From Candidatus Pelagibacter sp. RS40 (GTDB lineage Bacteria > Pseudomonadota > Alphaproteobacteria > Pelagibacterales > Pelagibacteraceae): 64,000 bases of DNA. The stretch lies in the NCBI RefSeq assembly GCF_002101295.1, contig NZ_CP020778.1:1157001-1221000 (forward strand), read 5' to 3'. Below, one piece after another: positions 1-8,646 of the stretch (position 1 is its first letter; every line of letters begins with the position of its first letter). The notes under the pieces were generated by a model that saw only the letters and a list, made by a program, of their open reading frames with translations, had not been told where the DNA came from and did no database searches. A program made the position numbers and the translations under genes.

Positions 1-444
1 GGAGTTGCAAGAGAATGTATTTCACAAAACTTTGGTTTTATAGATTGGTTTGAATTAGATCCTGAGGTAGTTGATGTATGCGATAAACATTTAAGTAAAA
101 TAGGTGAAAAGGCTACTGAAAAAAATTCAGTAAAGTGTGTATGGGGAGATGCTTTTGAAAGTATAAAATCTGTTAAAGATGATACTTACGATCAAATATT
201 TGTTGATTTAAATGATGATCAATTTTGTATAGATCTTGCAGCAAAAAATATGGAATCTTTAGTGAGAATATTAAAACCTAAAGGAGTTATTACAGCGCAG
301 GTTGGAAGCCAAGATAAAAAACCAAAACAAGTTGATAGTTGGTTAAATGTTTTTAATGAGAATTTTGGAAATACACAACTTTCAAGAGTTTATATCCCAA
401 GTTTTGATTGTGCTTGGAACTTTTCGTCATCAATAAATCATTAA
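1..444 (+). CDS. Spermidine-synthase-like methyltransferase-fold protein, 3' part only
   Basis: The reading frame is open from the first base to the TAA at 442-444, so this is the C-terminal ~147 residues of a gene that begins outside the window. Visible are the acidic end of a Rossmann strand (WFELDPEVVDVC), then VWGDAFESI and YDQIFVDLNDD, which match the cofactor/substrate-binding strands of spermidine synthase and related class I methyltransferase folds. Known family role: aminopropyl transfer from decarboxylated SAM to putrescine. The N-terminal half is absent, so the active-site Asp pair cannot be checked. The amino-acid ABC genes follow after 59 bp. The family fold is fairly sure, the exact substrate less so. 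Confidence 0.65.
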   Translation, partial: GVARECISQNFGFIDWFELDPEVVDVCDKHLSKIGEKATEKNSVKCVWGDAFESIKSVKDDTYDQIFVDLNDDQFCIDLAAKNMESLVRILKPKGVITAQVGSQDKKPKQVDSWLNVFNENFGNTQLSRVYIPSFDCAWNFSSSINH

Positions 445-503
445 TTTTTCTTTTTAAATATCAATAATTGTGAAATAATAAATTTTATTATTTTGGAGGA
501 AAA

Positions 504-1355
504 ATGAATAAATTTAAAACATTAGGATTAGGAATTTTAATTTCCTTTTTCTTAACTATCTCTTCAAATGCAGACTCTATTAAAATTGGAACAGAGGGAG
601 CTTACCCTCCTTGGAATTCTAAAGATGCTTCTGGAAACCTTATTGGTTTTGAAGTTGAGCTTGCAAATGAATTATGCAAAATCATGAAAGCCGAATGTAC
701 GATCGTTGAACAGGATTGGGATGGAATGATTCCAGCTCTATTAATGAGAAAATTTGATGCGATCATGGCTGGTATGTCGATTACTGCAGAAAGACAAAAA
801 ACAATTACTTTTTCGCAAGGTTATGCTGATGAAGTTGCTTCTTTAGCAGTAATGAAAGGATCTGATCTTGAAGGAATGGATACGCCAGAAGGTATAAATT
901 TATCTTTAGGTGGATCTGATGTTAAAAAAGCTCTTAAAACAATTACAGGTGCATTAGCTGGTAAAACAGTTTGTGTACAAACAGCTACAATTCACCAAAA
1001 CTTTTTAGATTCAGGTGATGTAGGAACTGTAAATGTAAGAACTTACAAAACACAAGACGAAGTCAATCTAGATCTAGCATCAGGAAGATGTGATGCTGCA
1101 TTAGCAGCTGCTGTTGCTTTTACTGATTACGCTGATAAATCTGGCAAACCTGTTGTTCTAGTTGGACCTACTTTTTCAGGCGGTGCATTTGGAAATGGAG
1201 TAGGTGTTGGAATTAGACAAGGCGGAGATGATGCTATCGGAAAAAGAGATGCTAAACTTCTAAAAGATTTCAACAAAGCGATTGATAAAGCAAGAAAACA
1301 AGGAATTATTAGCAAACTTGCTATTAAACACTTTGGTTTCGACGCTTCTATGTAA
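504..1355 (+). CDS. Polar amino-acid ABC transporter substrate-binding protein
   Basis: A periplasmic binding protein of family 3 (HisJ/ArgT/OccT type), 283 aa. Residues 1-23 form a signal peptide ending SNA|DS. The mature start KIGTEGAYPPWNSKDASG and the later IGFEVELANELC and DWDGMIPALLMRKFDAIMAGMSIT are signature stretches of lysine/arginine/ornithine- or octopine-type binding proteins. A strong ribosome site (GGAGG) lies 6 nt before the ATG. Two permease genes follow, separated by a 13-bp perfect hairpin. The preceding spermidine-synthase-like gene suggests a basic amino acid or opine-like ligand, but that is inference. No ATPase gene lies in this operon. Confidence 0.88.
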   Translation: MNKFKTLGLGILISFFLTISSNADSIKIGTEGAYPPWNSKDASGNLIGFEVELANELCKIMKAECTIVEQDWDGMIPALLMRKFDAIMAGMSITAERQKTITFSQGYADEVASLAVMKGSDLEGMDTPEGINLSLGGSDVKKALKTITGALAGKTVCVQTATIHQNFLDSGDVGTVNVRTYKTQDEVNLDLASGRCDAALAAAVAFTDYADKSGKPVVLVGPTFSGGAFGNGVGVGIRQGGDDAIGKRDAKLLKDFNKAIDKARKQGIISKLAIKHFGFDASM

Positions 1356-1365
1356 ATATTTCAGA

Positions 1366-1394
1366 TTTGGCGACTATATATTATAGTCGCCAAA
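1366..1394 (+). promoter_or_regulatory. Intercistronic hairpin between binding protein and permease
   Basis: TTTGGCGACTATA (1366-1378) pairs perfectly with TATAGTCGCCAAA (1382-1394) around a 3-nt loop, and three more pairs (1363-1365 with 1396-1398) are possible past a one-base bulge. The 3' arm ends 4 nt before the permease ATG at 1399. There is no T-run, so this looks like a 3'-end stabiliser and/or translation damper rather than a terminator. No Shine-Dalgarno sequence is visible for the permease. Confidence 0.8.
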
Positions 1395-1398
1395 ATCT

Positions 1399-2091
1399 AT
1401 GGAACTTCTCGCATTTGGCAAAACTGGTTGGGGTGATGAGTTATTTTATGCAACCCTAATGACTTTAGCTGTTTCAATAACAGCTATGTTAATTGGATTT
1501 TTCTTTGCACTTATTTTTACCCCTTTAAAATTATCAAAACACAAATCATTAAATTTAATTGGTAATTTTTACACTACAGTTATTAGAGGTGTTCCAGAAT
1601 TATTGGTAATTTATCTTTTCTTTTTCGGTGGAAGTGGAGCAATAATGTTTGTTGCTTCTATGTTTGGTTATTACGAATATATTGAAATTAATGCATTTAT
1701 TACAGGTTCATTTGCAATAGGTATTATTTCAGGCGCATATTCAACTGAAGTATTTAGAGGAGCCATACAATCAATAGATAAAGGACAGTTTGAAGCTTCA
1801 AAAGTTTTGGGGATAAAAAAACATATTCAGTTTTATAAAATTATCCTTCCTCAAATGTTAAGACTTGCAATTCCAAATCTAAGTAATGTTTGGCAAATTA
1901 CATTAAAAGATACCTCTTTAATTTCAGTAACAGGTTTAGTTGAAATTATGAGGCAATCTTATATCGCTGCTGGATCAACTAGAGATCCTTTGTTCTTTTA
2001 TTCATTTGCTGCAGTTTTATATTTATTACTTACTTATTTAAGTATGAAATTAATTAATAAACTTGAAGTTAGATATAGTAGGGGATTTTAA
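1399..2091 (+). CDS. Amino-acid ABC transporter permease, HisQ type
   Basis: Inner-membrane permease of the polar amino-acid uptake family, 230 aa with about five hydrophobic segments. VIRGVPELLVIYLFFFGG near residue 60 is the usual 'RG(T/V)P.L' region, and GAIQSIDKGQFEASKVLGI near residue 125 is the EAA loop that contacts the ATPase. It starts 43 bp after the binding-protein stop, just past a strong hairpin, and its TAA is directly followed by the ATG of the second permease. It should act as a heterodimer with that neighbour. The ATPase partner must be encoded elsewhere. Confidence 0.88.
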   Translation: MELLAFGKTGWGDELFYATLMTLAVSITAMLIGFFFALIFTPLKLSKHKSLNLIGNFYTTVIRGVPELLVIYLFFFGGSGAIMFVASMFGYYEYIEINAFITGSFAIGIISGAYSTEVFRGAIQSIDKGQFEASKVLGIKKHIQFYKIILPQMLRLAIPNLSNVWQITLKDTSLISVTGLVEIMRQSYIAAGSTRDPLFFYSFAAVLYLLLTYLSMKLINKLEVRYSRGF

Positions 2092-2769
2092 ATGGATTTT
2101 GAATTGATGATTGGTAGCTTTCCAAAGTTATTAAGTGCAACTGTAATTACTCTGAAGCTTTTGTCATTATCCTTATTTTTTGGATTGTTTATTGGTTTGC
2201 TTTTTGCAATTTTAAGGATGAACAAAAATCCAATTATAAATAAATTTGCATATGGATACTCATACGTTTTTAGAGGTACACCATTATTGGTTCAAATATT
2301 TATTATTTATTTTGGACTTGGACAAATCGAATACTTAAGATCTACTTTTTTATGGGTGATACTTAAAGAACCATATTGGTGTGCAATAATTGCCTTTGCA
2401 CTAAATACAGGTGCATACACATCAGAAATATTAAGATCAGCTTTTCAAACAATAAAACCTGGATTAATAGAAGCTGGAAAAAGTCTTGGTATACCAAACA
2501 AAGTAATTTTTTATAAAATACAAATACCTATAGCGATTAAACAATCATTACCAGCTTATGGAAATGAAATAATATTAATGCTTAAAGGAACATCCCTTGC
2601 AAGTACAGTAACATTGATGGATCTTACAGGTGTTGCAAAATATATTATTTCAACAACTTTTAAACCAATCGAGGTATTTATAGTTGCTGGAGGTATATAT
2701 TTATTTATGACCTTTTGCGTTCATAATTTAATAAAGTTTCTTGAAAAAAAATATGGTTTTCAAACTTAG
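2092..2769 (+). CDS. Amino-acid ABC transporter permease, HisM type
   Basis: Second permease of the same importer, 225 aa, with YVFRGTPLLVQIFIIYFGLG (about 55-75) and the EAA loop SAFQTIKPGLIEAGKSLGI. The gene follows the HisQ-type permease with no spacer, implying translational coupling. Its TAG stop overlaps by 4 bp the stop of the convergent MATE gene (shared bases 2766-2769, TTAG), and no terminator is visible between them. The domain assignment is firm; the transported substrate is not determinable from the sequence. Confidence 0.88.
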   Translation: MDFELMIGSFPKLLSATVITLKLLSLSLFFGLFIGLLFAILRMNKNPIINKFAYGYSYVFRGTPLLVQIFIIYFGLGQIEYLRSTFLWVILKEPYWCAIIAFALNTGAYTSEILRSAFQTIKPGLIEAGKSLGIPNKVIFYKIQIPIAIKQSLPAYGNEIILMLKGTSLASTVTLMDLTGVAKYIISTTFKPIEVFIVAGGIYLFMTFCVHNLIKFLEKKYGFQT

Positions 2770-4076
2770 AATTTTAAATATATACGTTTGAAATAAAATC
2801 CTAAAGTAAGAGCTCTTAAAAATAAAAATATTGTAAAAGAAATCCACAAACCCAGATTTCCAAAATTTTGGACTAAAAAATAAGATGATAATAAATACAA
2901 TATCACTGAAATAAACATTGCATCTCTAAGCTCTTTAGTTTGTGAGGCACCAATAAAGATCCCATCAAATTGATAACAAAACGAGGATATAAAAGGTAAT
3001 AAAATCAGCCAAATTGAAAATTGATAACTAATATTTCTAACACTTTCTATATCAGTCATAAAATTAATGAATGCGTTATTTACAAAAAAATAAACAAAAG
3101 AAATTACTGCTCCAGTAAATGAGCTCAATATAAATGAGTTTTTGACTGTATTTGAAAATAACTTTTTATTTTTTTTACCAACTGAAAATCCAATTATACC
3201 TTCTGTTGAAAAAGCATATGAGTCTAAGATAAATGCGGAGAGAAATATAAGGTTAATTAAAATTGTGTTAGCAGCTATATACTCTTCTCCAATTTTACTA
3301 CTTAGGTATGTAAACCAAAAGAAAGAAAAAGTTAATAAAATTGTTCTTAGAAATATATTTAAGTTTATTTCAATTAAAATTTTAATTTTAGAAATATTTA
3401 AAATTTCTTTAATATTTAAATTAATTTCAGTGTATCTTTTTAAGAAATGAAAACTGTAAGTTAAAAATATAAGGGAGGTTAAAAAAGTAGCTAATAGAGT
3501 TCCATACGCAACACCTTTAATATTTAAATCATATTCTAATACCAATATTGTACTTATTAAAATATTTAAAATTGATAAACTCCCAATTGCAAAACTTGAT
3601 ATTTTGGTTTTTTGTAATCCTATAAATAAACCAATTATAATATAAATAGTTAATTCAAATATTGATGAATAAATTCTAATATTAAAATAAACCTTAAAGT
3701 TTCTTTCAGTTTCTTTAGATAAATCAAAAAAAAATAAACATAAACTAAAAATCTGTTCTTTAAAAATTATTAAGAACAATGATATTAAAATTACAAAAAA
3801 TAAATTTCTAAAAATTAAATTTAAAATACTTTTATAATCTTCTTTTCCATATGATTGACTTACAATCCCAACTGTTCCCATTCTTAAAAAACCAAAACTC
3901 CAAAAAATTAATGAAAAAAAACTCGTAGCTACACTTGTTGCAGCTAAGAAACTTTTGTTACCTGAATTTCCCATTAATGCTGTATCAACAATACCAACAA
4001 GTGGAATTGCAAGATTTGCAAAAAAAATAGGAATAGATAACGTTATTATATATTTGATTGATGACTTATCACTCAC
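2766..4076 (-). CDS. MATE family efflux transporter
   Basis: A 436-aa polytopic membrane protein of the multi-antimicrobial extrusion family (DinF-like branch). The N-terminal stretch with ANLAIPLVGIVDTALMG is the diagnostic MATE motif in TM1-TM2, and about twelve hydrophobic segments follow in two halves. Known family role: cation-coupled export of organic cations, metabolites or flavins. It is the last gene before the convergent amino-acid permease. The upstream minus-strand DUF6165 gene ends after the MATE start with 7 bp between, so the two may be co-transcribed. The substrate is unknown. Confidence 0.88.
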   Translation of the reverse strand: MSDKSSIKYIITLSIPIFFANLAIPLVGIVDTALMGNSGNKSFLAATSVATSFFSLIFWSFGFLRMGTVGIVSQSYGKEDYKSILNLIFRNLFFVILISLFLIIFKEQIFSLCLFFFDLSKETERNFKVYFNIRIYSSIFELTIYIIIGLFIGLQKTKISSFAIGSLSILNILISTILVLEYDLNIKGVAYGTLLATFLTSLIFLTYSFHFLKRYTEINLNIKEILNISKIKILIEINLNIFLRTILLTFSFFWFTYLSSKIGEEYIAANTILINLIFLSAFILDSYAFSTEGIIGFSVGKKNKKLFSNTVKNSFILSSFTGAVISFVYFFVNNAFINFMTDIESVRNISYQFSIWLILLPFISSFCYQFDGIFIGASQTKELRDAMFISVILYLLSSYFLVQNFGNLGLWISFTIFLFLRALTLGFYFKRIYLKF

Positions 4077-4083
4077 TAAAAGA

Positions 4084-4473
4084 TTAGTAACTTGTATATT
4101 CTTTAATTTCTTTAATTTTTGAGCCTGTATGATTGTTCATTTCTAATTTTATCTTTGCTCTTTCATCATTTAAAAAATGAACATCTCTTGATAATTTAAT
4201 AAATTCTTCACCAAAATCTGAATTTTTTTCACATAATCTTTTATCATCCTCTATTACCCAGAGTTTACTATTAATTTCTTTTAGAGATTTAAACAATTTG
4301 TCAATCTTTTCATCAGATTTAACATATTTGTTAAATTGATCTTTCAGCACATTATATTCATCATTTATAAACTTAAGCTTTTCAGAATCTTTAATTTTTT
4401 CTTTTTTAATTTCTAAAATCGAAATTTTATCTAAAAGTTCACCAACAGAGACTTCAACTAGTATTTTATTCAT
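4084..4473 (-). CDS. DUF6165 family protein
   Basis: A 129-aa, mostly helical, charged protein. The start VEVSVGELLDKISILEIKKEKI is the hallmark of DUF6165, a family often found beside glycosyltransferase and surface-polysaccharide genes. No catalytic residues or membrane segments are evident; heptad-like Leu/Ile spacing suggests coiled-coil. It is divergent (32 bp apart) from a GT9 glycosyltransferase, consistent with an envelope-sugar context. The function is unknown; family assignment is from recall of the N-terminal motif. Confidence 0.78.
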   Translation of the reverse strand: MNKILVEVSVGELLDKISILEIKKEKIKDSEKLKFINDEYNVLKDQFNKYVKSDEKIDKLFKSLKEINSKLWVIEDDKRLCEKNSDFGEEFIKLSRDVHFLNDERAKIKLEMNNHTGSKIKEIKEYTSY

Positions 4474-4505
4474 AATTTTTTATACTGTGTTAAGTTGTTA
4501 CAAAT

Positions 4506-5447
4506 ATGTCCAATATATTAATTATTAAACATGGCTCTTTAGGCGATATAGCTCAAGCAAGTGGTGTAATTCAAGATATTTCTGAAAATCATAAAGATGA
4601 TGATATATTTATTTTGACAACAAAACCTTATTTAGACCTATTTAGAAAAAATCCATATATTAAAGAGCCAATTTTAGATAAGCGATTATCAAGATTTAAT
4701 CCTTTTTACCTATATTCATTAATGAGAGATTTAAAAAAGTATAACTTTTTAAAAATATATGATTTGCAAAACTCAAACAGGACATCCTTTTATAAAAATA
4801 TCCTTTTTAAAAATTCAAAAAAAGATATTTGGTCGTCATCTTTAACAACTTTGCCAGAGGGAAAAACAAAACAAGAATTTGATAAGCTTTCGGTTTTAGA
4901 TCGATTTGATCATCAAATTAAAACTTGTAATTTAGTTTCAAAGCACACTCTTTACCCTGATTTTTCATGGGCCTGTTCTGATATTGCAAACCTGAAAAAT
5001 GAATACAATTTAAATAAATATATTTTACTTTTCCCATTTTGTTCACCACACTTAACCATAAAAAGGTGGCCGTACTATAATGAACTTTCAAACAAAATTA
5101 AGAATGAATTTAAAGATGAATACAAGATAATAGTTGCACCCGGACCAGAAGAAATAAAAGAAGCTTCAAATATAAACGCTGAATGTATTTTGGATAATGG
5201 AAAATCTCTAAATATTTCTCAATTAGCATCTTTAATAAAAGATAGTAAATTTGTAATTGCTAATGATACTGGCCCTGCTCATATATCTGCCCACTTAGGT
5301 GTTAAAGGACTTGCATTATTTGGTCCTCACAAATCTGCAAAACTTGTAAGTATAGAAAGAGAGAAATTTAGAGCAATTCAGGTTGATGATTTAAATAAAT
5401 TATCTGCTGATAAGGTATTTGAAAGAATGATGGAGTTGTTAGCCTAA
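4506..5447 (+). CDS. Glycosyltransferase family 9 (heptosyltransferase-like)
   Basis: GT-B fold glycosyltransferase of family 9, 313 aa, normally transferring heptose to the LPS core from the cytoplasmic face. Seen: N-terminal ILIIKHGSLGDIAQASG (the GT9 'R.GD' region with K in place of R), LLFPFCSPHLTIKRWPYY mid-protein, and the C-terminal nucleotide-sugar site FVIANDTGPAHISAHLGVKGLALFGP. The stop lies 4 bp from the convergent small membrane protein gene. The donor sugar is not determinable. A GT4 gene nearby suggests shared work on envelope glycans. Confidence 0.88.
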   Translation: MSNILIIKHGSLGDIAQASGVIQDISENHKDDDIFILTTKPYLDLFRKNPYIKEPILDKRLSRFNPFYLYSLMRDLKKYNFLKIYDLQNSNRTSFYKNILFKNSKKDIWSSSLTTLPEGKTKQEFDKLSVLDRFDHQIKTCNLVSKHTLYPDFSWACSDIANLKNEYNLNKYILLFPFCSPHLTIKRWPYYNELSNKIKNEFKDEYKIIVAPGPEEIKEASNINAECILDNGKSLNISQLASLIKDSKFVIANDTGPAHISAHLGVKGLALFGPHKSAKLVSIEREKFRAIQVDDLNKLSADKVFERMMELLA

Positions 5448-5451
5448 AAAA

Positions 5452-5868
5452 TTAAGTGTAAATCTTATCCGCTAAACCATAACAAAGAATAGCACTTAAA
5501 ATAGTTAATACTCCAGGTGCAATTACACCTTCAATTGAAGTTTTATCTGTATGACCTAATTTACTTATCTTAATTGCATAAATACCAATTAAGAATGCCA
5601 TTAAATTTTGTACAAATATCAAATTAAAAAATCCCCAGGTATTTTCAACACCTCCAGATCTTATAAACATAATATAAATAGCCATTAAAACTGATCCAAG
5701 AAAGAATGATCCAAAAAATCTTGTCATGATAGCTCCAGTTTTATCCATTGCGTATTGATCTAAGAAAGATTGAGTAGCAAAGATGCATTTATATGCGTAA
5801 AAAGCGTAACCAAGAAAATGAACAACGAATACAACTAGGTAAAATATTCCGTTAAATTTATCTATCAT
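5452..5868 (-). CDS. Small four-TM membrane protein, unrecognised
   Basis: A 138-aa protein with about four hydrophobic segments (roughly residues 8-30, 46-66, 78-98, 113-133) and no signal peptide or catalytic motif I recognise. It sits 9 bp downstream of the GT4 glycosyltransferase on the same strand and is probably in the redoxin-GT4 operon. Composition and start (ATG, no strong ribosome site) are ordinary for the window, so it looks like a real gene. No function is proposed. Confidence 0.7.
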   Translation of the reverse strand: MIDKFNGIFYLVVFVVHFLGYAFYAYKCIFATQSFLDQYAMDKTGAIMTRFFGSFFLGSVLMAIYIMFIRSGGVENTWGFFNLIFVQNLMAFLIGIYAIKISKLGHTDKTSIEGVIAPGVLTILSAILCYGLADKIYT

Positions 5869-5877
5869 ACTTTAAAT

Positions 5878-6960
5878 TTATAAGATTCGTTTATAGCTTT
5901 CAATAATCTTATCCCAATGAAAATTTTTAGAATTTTCATAAGCTGCTTTTCCATATTCAAAATATTTATTTTCTTTAAATATTTGATCTATACTTGAATA
6001 AATATCATCCAAATTATTACCATCACATATTAAACCAGTTTTTTCATGTATAATTGCATCTGAAGCACCACCATCTTTTCCTCCAATTGAAGGAATTCCA
6101 TATTGAGCTGCTTCTACATAGGCTATACCAAATCCCTCAACTGATTTTTTGTAAATAATAGATGGCATTATAAATACATTAGATTTTGAAATTAATGCAT
6201 TTTTAAAATTACTAGGAATATCTTTTAAAAATTTTACTTGATCCTCCAATTTTAGCTCAATTACAAGTTTTTTTAAATTTTCTTCTTCATCACCATAACC
6301 TATACATATGTAGACAATATCTGGATAAACTTCTTTTAGATTTCTGATAGCCATTATTACTTTTTCGTGATTTTTTCGTTTATCATATCTTGAAACAGTA
6401 ATAAGTCTTTGTTTTTTACCCTTAAATATTTCATCAGCTTTTTTTAAATCTTTACTTGGTATTTCCTTTACAGGATCAACACCTGGATTAATTACTAAAA
6501 TTCTGTGTTCTTCAATACCAAGATTGATAGCGAGATCTTTTGTAAAATGAGAATTTGCTATTACATGATCCACATTATTTAATACTTTTAATACTTTTGT
6601 ATTTAATCTTGAGTCTTTTGGATGATTAATTTCTTTAGAATGTATTAAACATATCTTTTTTTTATTGGTTTGAATTAGTTCCAAACTCTTCCAATGATCT
6701 GCAATTAGACATTGGACATTATTATTTTGTTTTAAATATTCATTTATTAAATACGATTTTCTATATTTTCTAAATAACTTAACACCACTCACTCTTTCAA
6801 TTGAAAAAGAAACTGAATTGTCAAATTTTTCAAAACCATTTGTATGATCTGCAAAAACTTTTATCAGAAAAAATTTAGATAAAGATCTAGCTAAACCCCA
6901 CATTAAATTTTGCATTCCACCAACATCAGGTGGAAAAGTTCTCGTTATTATTAAATGCAT
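5878..6960 (-). CDS. Glycosyltransferase family 4
   Basis: GT-B retaining glycosyltransferase of family 4 (group 1), 360 aa. Seen: N-terminal TRTFPPDVGGMQNLMWGLARSL (acceptor domain with the GG loop), VINPGVDP near 160, RLITVSRYDKRKNHEKVI near 190, and the C-terminal FGIAYVEAAQYGIPSIGGKDGGASDAI with the E-x7-E-like donor-binding region. The start overlaps the stop of the redoxin gene by one base (TAATG on the minus strand), so they are translationally coupled. It likely makes a glycan or glycolipid; the sugar donor is unknown. Confidence 0.88.
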   Translation of the reverse strand: MHLIITRTFPPDVGGMQNLMWGLARSLSKFFLIKVFADHTNGFEKFDNSVSFSIERVSGVKLFRKYRKSYLINEYLKQNNNVQCLIADHWKSLELIQTNKKKICLIHSKEINHPKDSRLNTKVLKVLNNVDHVIANSHFTKDLAINLGIEEHRILVINPGVDPVKEIPSKDLKKADEIFKGKKQRLITVSRYDKRKNHEKVIMAIRNLKEVYPDIVYICIGYGDEEENLKKLVIELKLEDQVKFLKDIPSNFKNALISKSNVFIMPSIIYKKSVEGFGIAYVEAAQYGIPSIGGKDGGASDAIIHEKTGLICDGNNLDDIYSSIDQIFKENKYFEYGKAAYENSKNFHWDKIIESYKRIL

Positions 6961-7517
6961 TAATTATTCAACCACTTAATATTACAACCCATGCTGGGTA
7001 TTTGATCTTTCGGACCATTGCCTGTTTCAGATATTTGTTTCATTGCTATATACAAATCACTCTCTCCATTTCTTACAGGTTTGAGTTCTTTTAATTCTCT
7101 TATTCTTCCTCTGTATTGAAGTTCTAAATTTTCGTTATAACCAAAAAAATCAGGAGTACACACAGCTTCATATTTTTTTGCAACATTTTGCGTATCATCG
7201 ATTAAATATGGAAAACTAAAATTATGCTTTTTTCTAAATATAATCATATTTTCAAATGAATCCTCTGGATAATTGATTTGATCATTGGAGCATATTGCAA
7301 CCGATTTAATTCCAAAATTTTCAAGTTTTTTGCAATCTTCAGCAATATCTTTGATGACTGCCTTTACATACGGACAATGATTACAAATAAACATAATGAG
7401 AGCACCTTTTTCACCTTTTATTTCATTTAAAGAAACAATTTTGTTTTCAGTTGATTTTAGACGAAAGTCGTCAGCTTTTTTTCCAAAATCACATATTGGA
7501 GTTTTTGTAAGAGACAT
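6960..7517 (-). CDS. Thioredoxin-fold redoxin (AhpC/TSA-like)
   Basis: A 185-aa thioredoxin-fold protein of the AhpC/TSA-redoxin group, with no signal peptide. Residues 42-52 read MFICNHCPYVK, giving a CxxC pair at Cys45/Cys48 in the 'CNHCPY' context typical of cytosolic redoxins related to peroxiredoxins. LIDDTQNVAKKYEAVCTPDFFGYN follows near 115-138, with the cis-Pro position in CTPD. The likely role is thiol-disulfide or peroxide reduction. It is the first gene of the minus-strand group running into GT4. Only 17 bp separate its start from the divergent carbonic-anhydrase gene. Confidence 0.83.
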   Translation of the reverse strand: MSLTKTPICDFGKKADDFRLKSTENKIVSLNEIKGEKGALIMFICNHCPYVKAVIKDIAEDCKKLENFGIKSVAICSNDQINYPEDSFENMIIFRKKHNFSFPYLIDDTQNVAKKYEAVCTPDFFGYNENLELQYRGRIRELKELKPVRNGESDLYIAMKQISETGNGPKDQIPSMGCNIKWLNN

Positions 7518-7534
7518 ATAATATTATATAAATT

Positions 7535-8047
7535 ATGTTTTACGATTTGGAAGATAAAAAACCGAAAAACTCTGGCGAAAATTGGGTTGCACCTAATGCA
7601 GTGGTTATTGGAGATGTTACTTTAGAAAAAAATAGCAGTGTATGGTTCAATGCAACTTTAAGAGGAGATATAGAAAATATCTTGATAGGAGAGGGATCTA
7701 ATGTTCAAGACGGAAGTGTTCTACATACTGACCCAGGTTATCCACTTAAAATTGGAAAAAATGTAACTATTGGTCATTTAGTTATGCTTCATGGATGTAC
7801 AATAGATGATAATAGTTTAATTGGGATTGGTGCTGTTGTTCTTAACAATGCAAAAATTGGAAAAAACTGCATCATAGGATCCAAAGCGTTGATAACTGAA
7901 AATAAAGAAATTCCAGACAACTCTTTAGTAATGGGATCACCTGGAAAAGTCGTAAGACAAGTTTCATCAGAAGAAGCAAAATTAATTACAAAAAACGCAG
8001 AAAGATATCAGGATAATTGGAAGAGATATTCTAAATCGATTTTTTAA
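7535..8047 (+). CDS. Gamma-class carbonic anhydrase family protein
   Basis: A left-handed beta-helix protein of the gamma-CA/YrdA/PaaY group, 170 aa. Hexapeptide repeats run from about residue 20 to 130 (for example NSSVWFNATLRGDI, IGEGSNVQDGSVLH, IGKNVTIGHLVMLHGCTI). The metal-binding histidines are visible: H in SVLHTD, and two in GHLVMLHGC. Known role: Zn- or Fe-dependent CO2 hydration, or CoA-thioesterase-linked functions in PaaY-like members. Its stop overlaps the convergent PPOx gene through the palindrome TTAA at 8044-8047. Family is certain, activity only likely. Confidence 0.9.
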   Translation: MFYDLEDKKPKNSGENWVAPNAVVIGDVTLEKNSSVWFNATLRGDIENILIGEGSNVQDGSVLHTDPGYPLKIGKNVTIGHLVMLHGCTIDDNSLIGIGAVVLNNAKIGKNCIIGSKALITENKEIPDNSLVMGSPGKVVRQVSSEEAKLITKNAERYQDNWKRYSKSIF

Positions 8048-8643
8048 GGAACTAACCAAGAATTTTTATTTGTTTTGAAATCAAATTTAGCTCTTCTATG
8101 ACCTTTTGCTGCAAGATATAGCCATTCTATTGATTTTATATAACATTTGATAACAGTAAAATTTTTATAACCATCTTCACTTTGTTCCATTGTATAATCA
8201 AAATCTTCTAACTTAGAAATCATTCCTGAAGTAGGTTTTTCGGATACAGTTCCAGGAGGACTATCAGTTAAATAACATCTTCTACTAATGTGTTGGGTTT
8301 TTTTCCAAGATGCCTCTGTCACTGAATTTTGATTATTTATTTCACATTCAACTTTTACTCTTAATTGTATTTTTTCTTCTTTATCATAGAAAAGTAACGA
8401 AGCTTTATTATTGTTTTTAAGTATATTTACTTTTGGAGACCTTAAATCAGTATGAAATTGCAATAAATTGTTTTCTCTGTCAGACTTCCTTAAAACAACT
8501 ATTCTTCCCTCAATATCGTCTTTGTGTGAGCACATAAAAACTGGAATTCTAAAAGGTGAACCTCTATTGGTTACTGCATCTTCAAGCATAGACCAGTACT
8601 TATTTTGTATTTCTGCTAAGTCTTCATAGTATGCTGGTTGCAT
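8044..8643 (-). CDS. FMN-binding pyridoxamine-5'-phosphate-oxidase-like protein
   Basis: A 199-aa split-barrel flavoprotein of the PPOx family (Pyridox_oxase_2-like). Seen: EGRIVVLRKSDRENNLLQFHTDLRSPKV (strands 2-3 with the flavin phosphate-binding region), KASLLFYDKEEKIQLRVKVECEI, and a C-terminal WLYLAAKGHRRAKFDF segment where the family binds FMN. It is shorter than PdxH (about 215 aa) and lacks the full PdxH C-terminal signature, so true pyridoxal-phosphate synthesis is uncertain. It lies 3 bp after the stop of the dehydrogenase gene and is probably co-transcribed. Confidence 0.78.
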   Translation of the reverse strand: MQPAYYEDLAEIQNKYWSMLEDAVTNRGSPFRIPVFMCSHKDDIEGRIVVLRKSDRENNLLQFHTDLRSPKVNILKNNNKASLLFYDKEEKIQLRVKVECEINNQNSVTEASWKKTQHISRRCYLTDSPPGTVSEKPTSGMISKLEDFDYTMEQSEDGYKNFTVIKCYIKSIEWLYLAAKGHRRAKFDFKTNKNSWLVP

Positions 8644-8646
8644 ACT

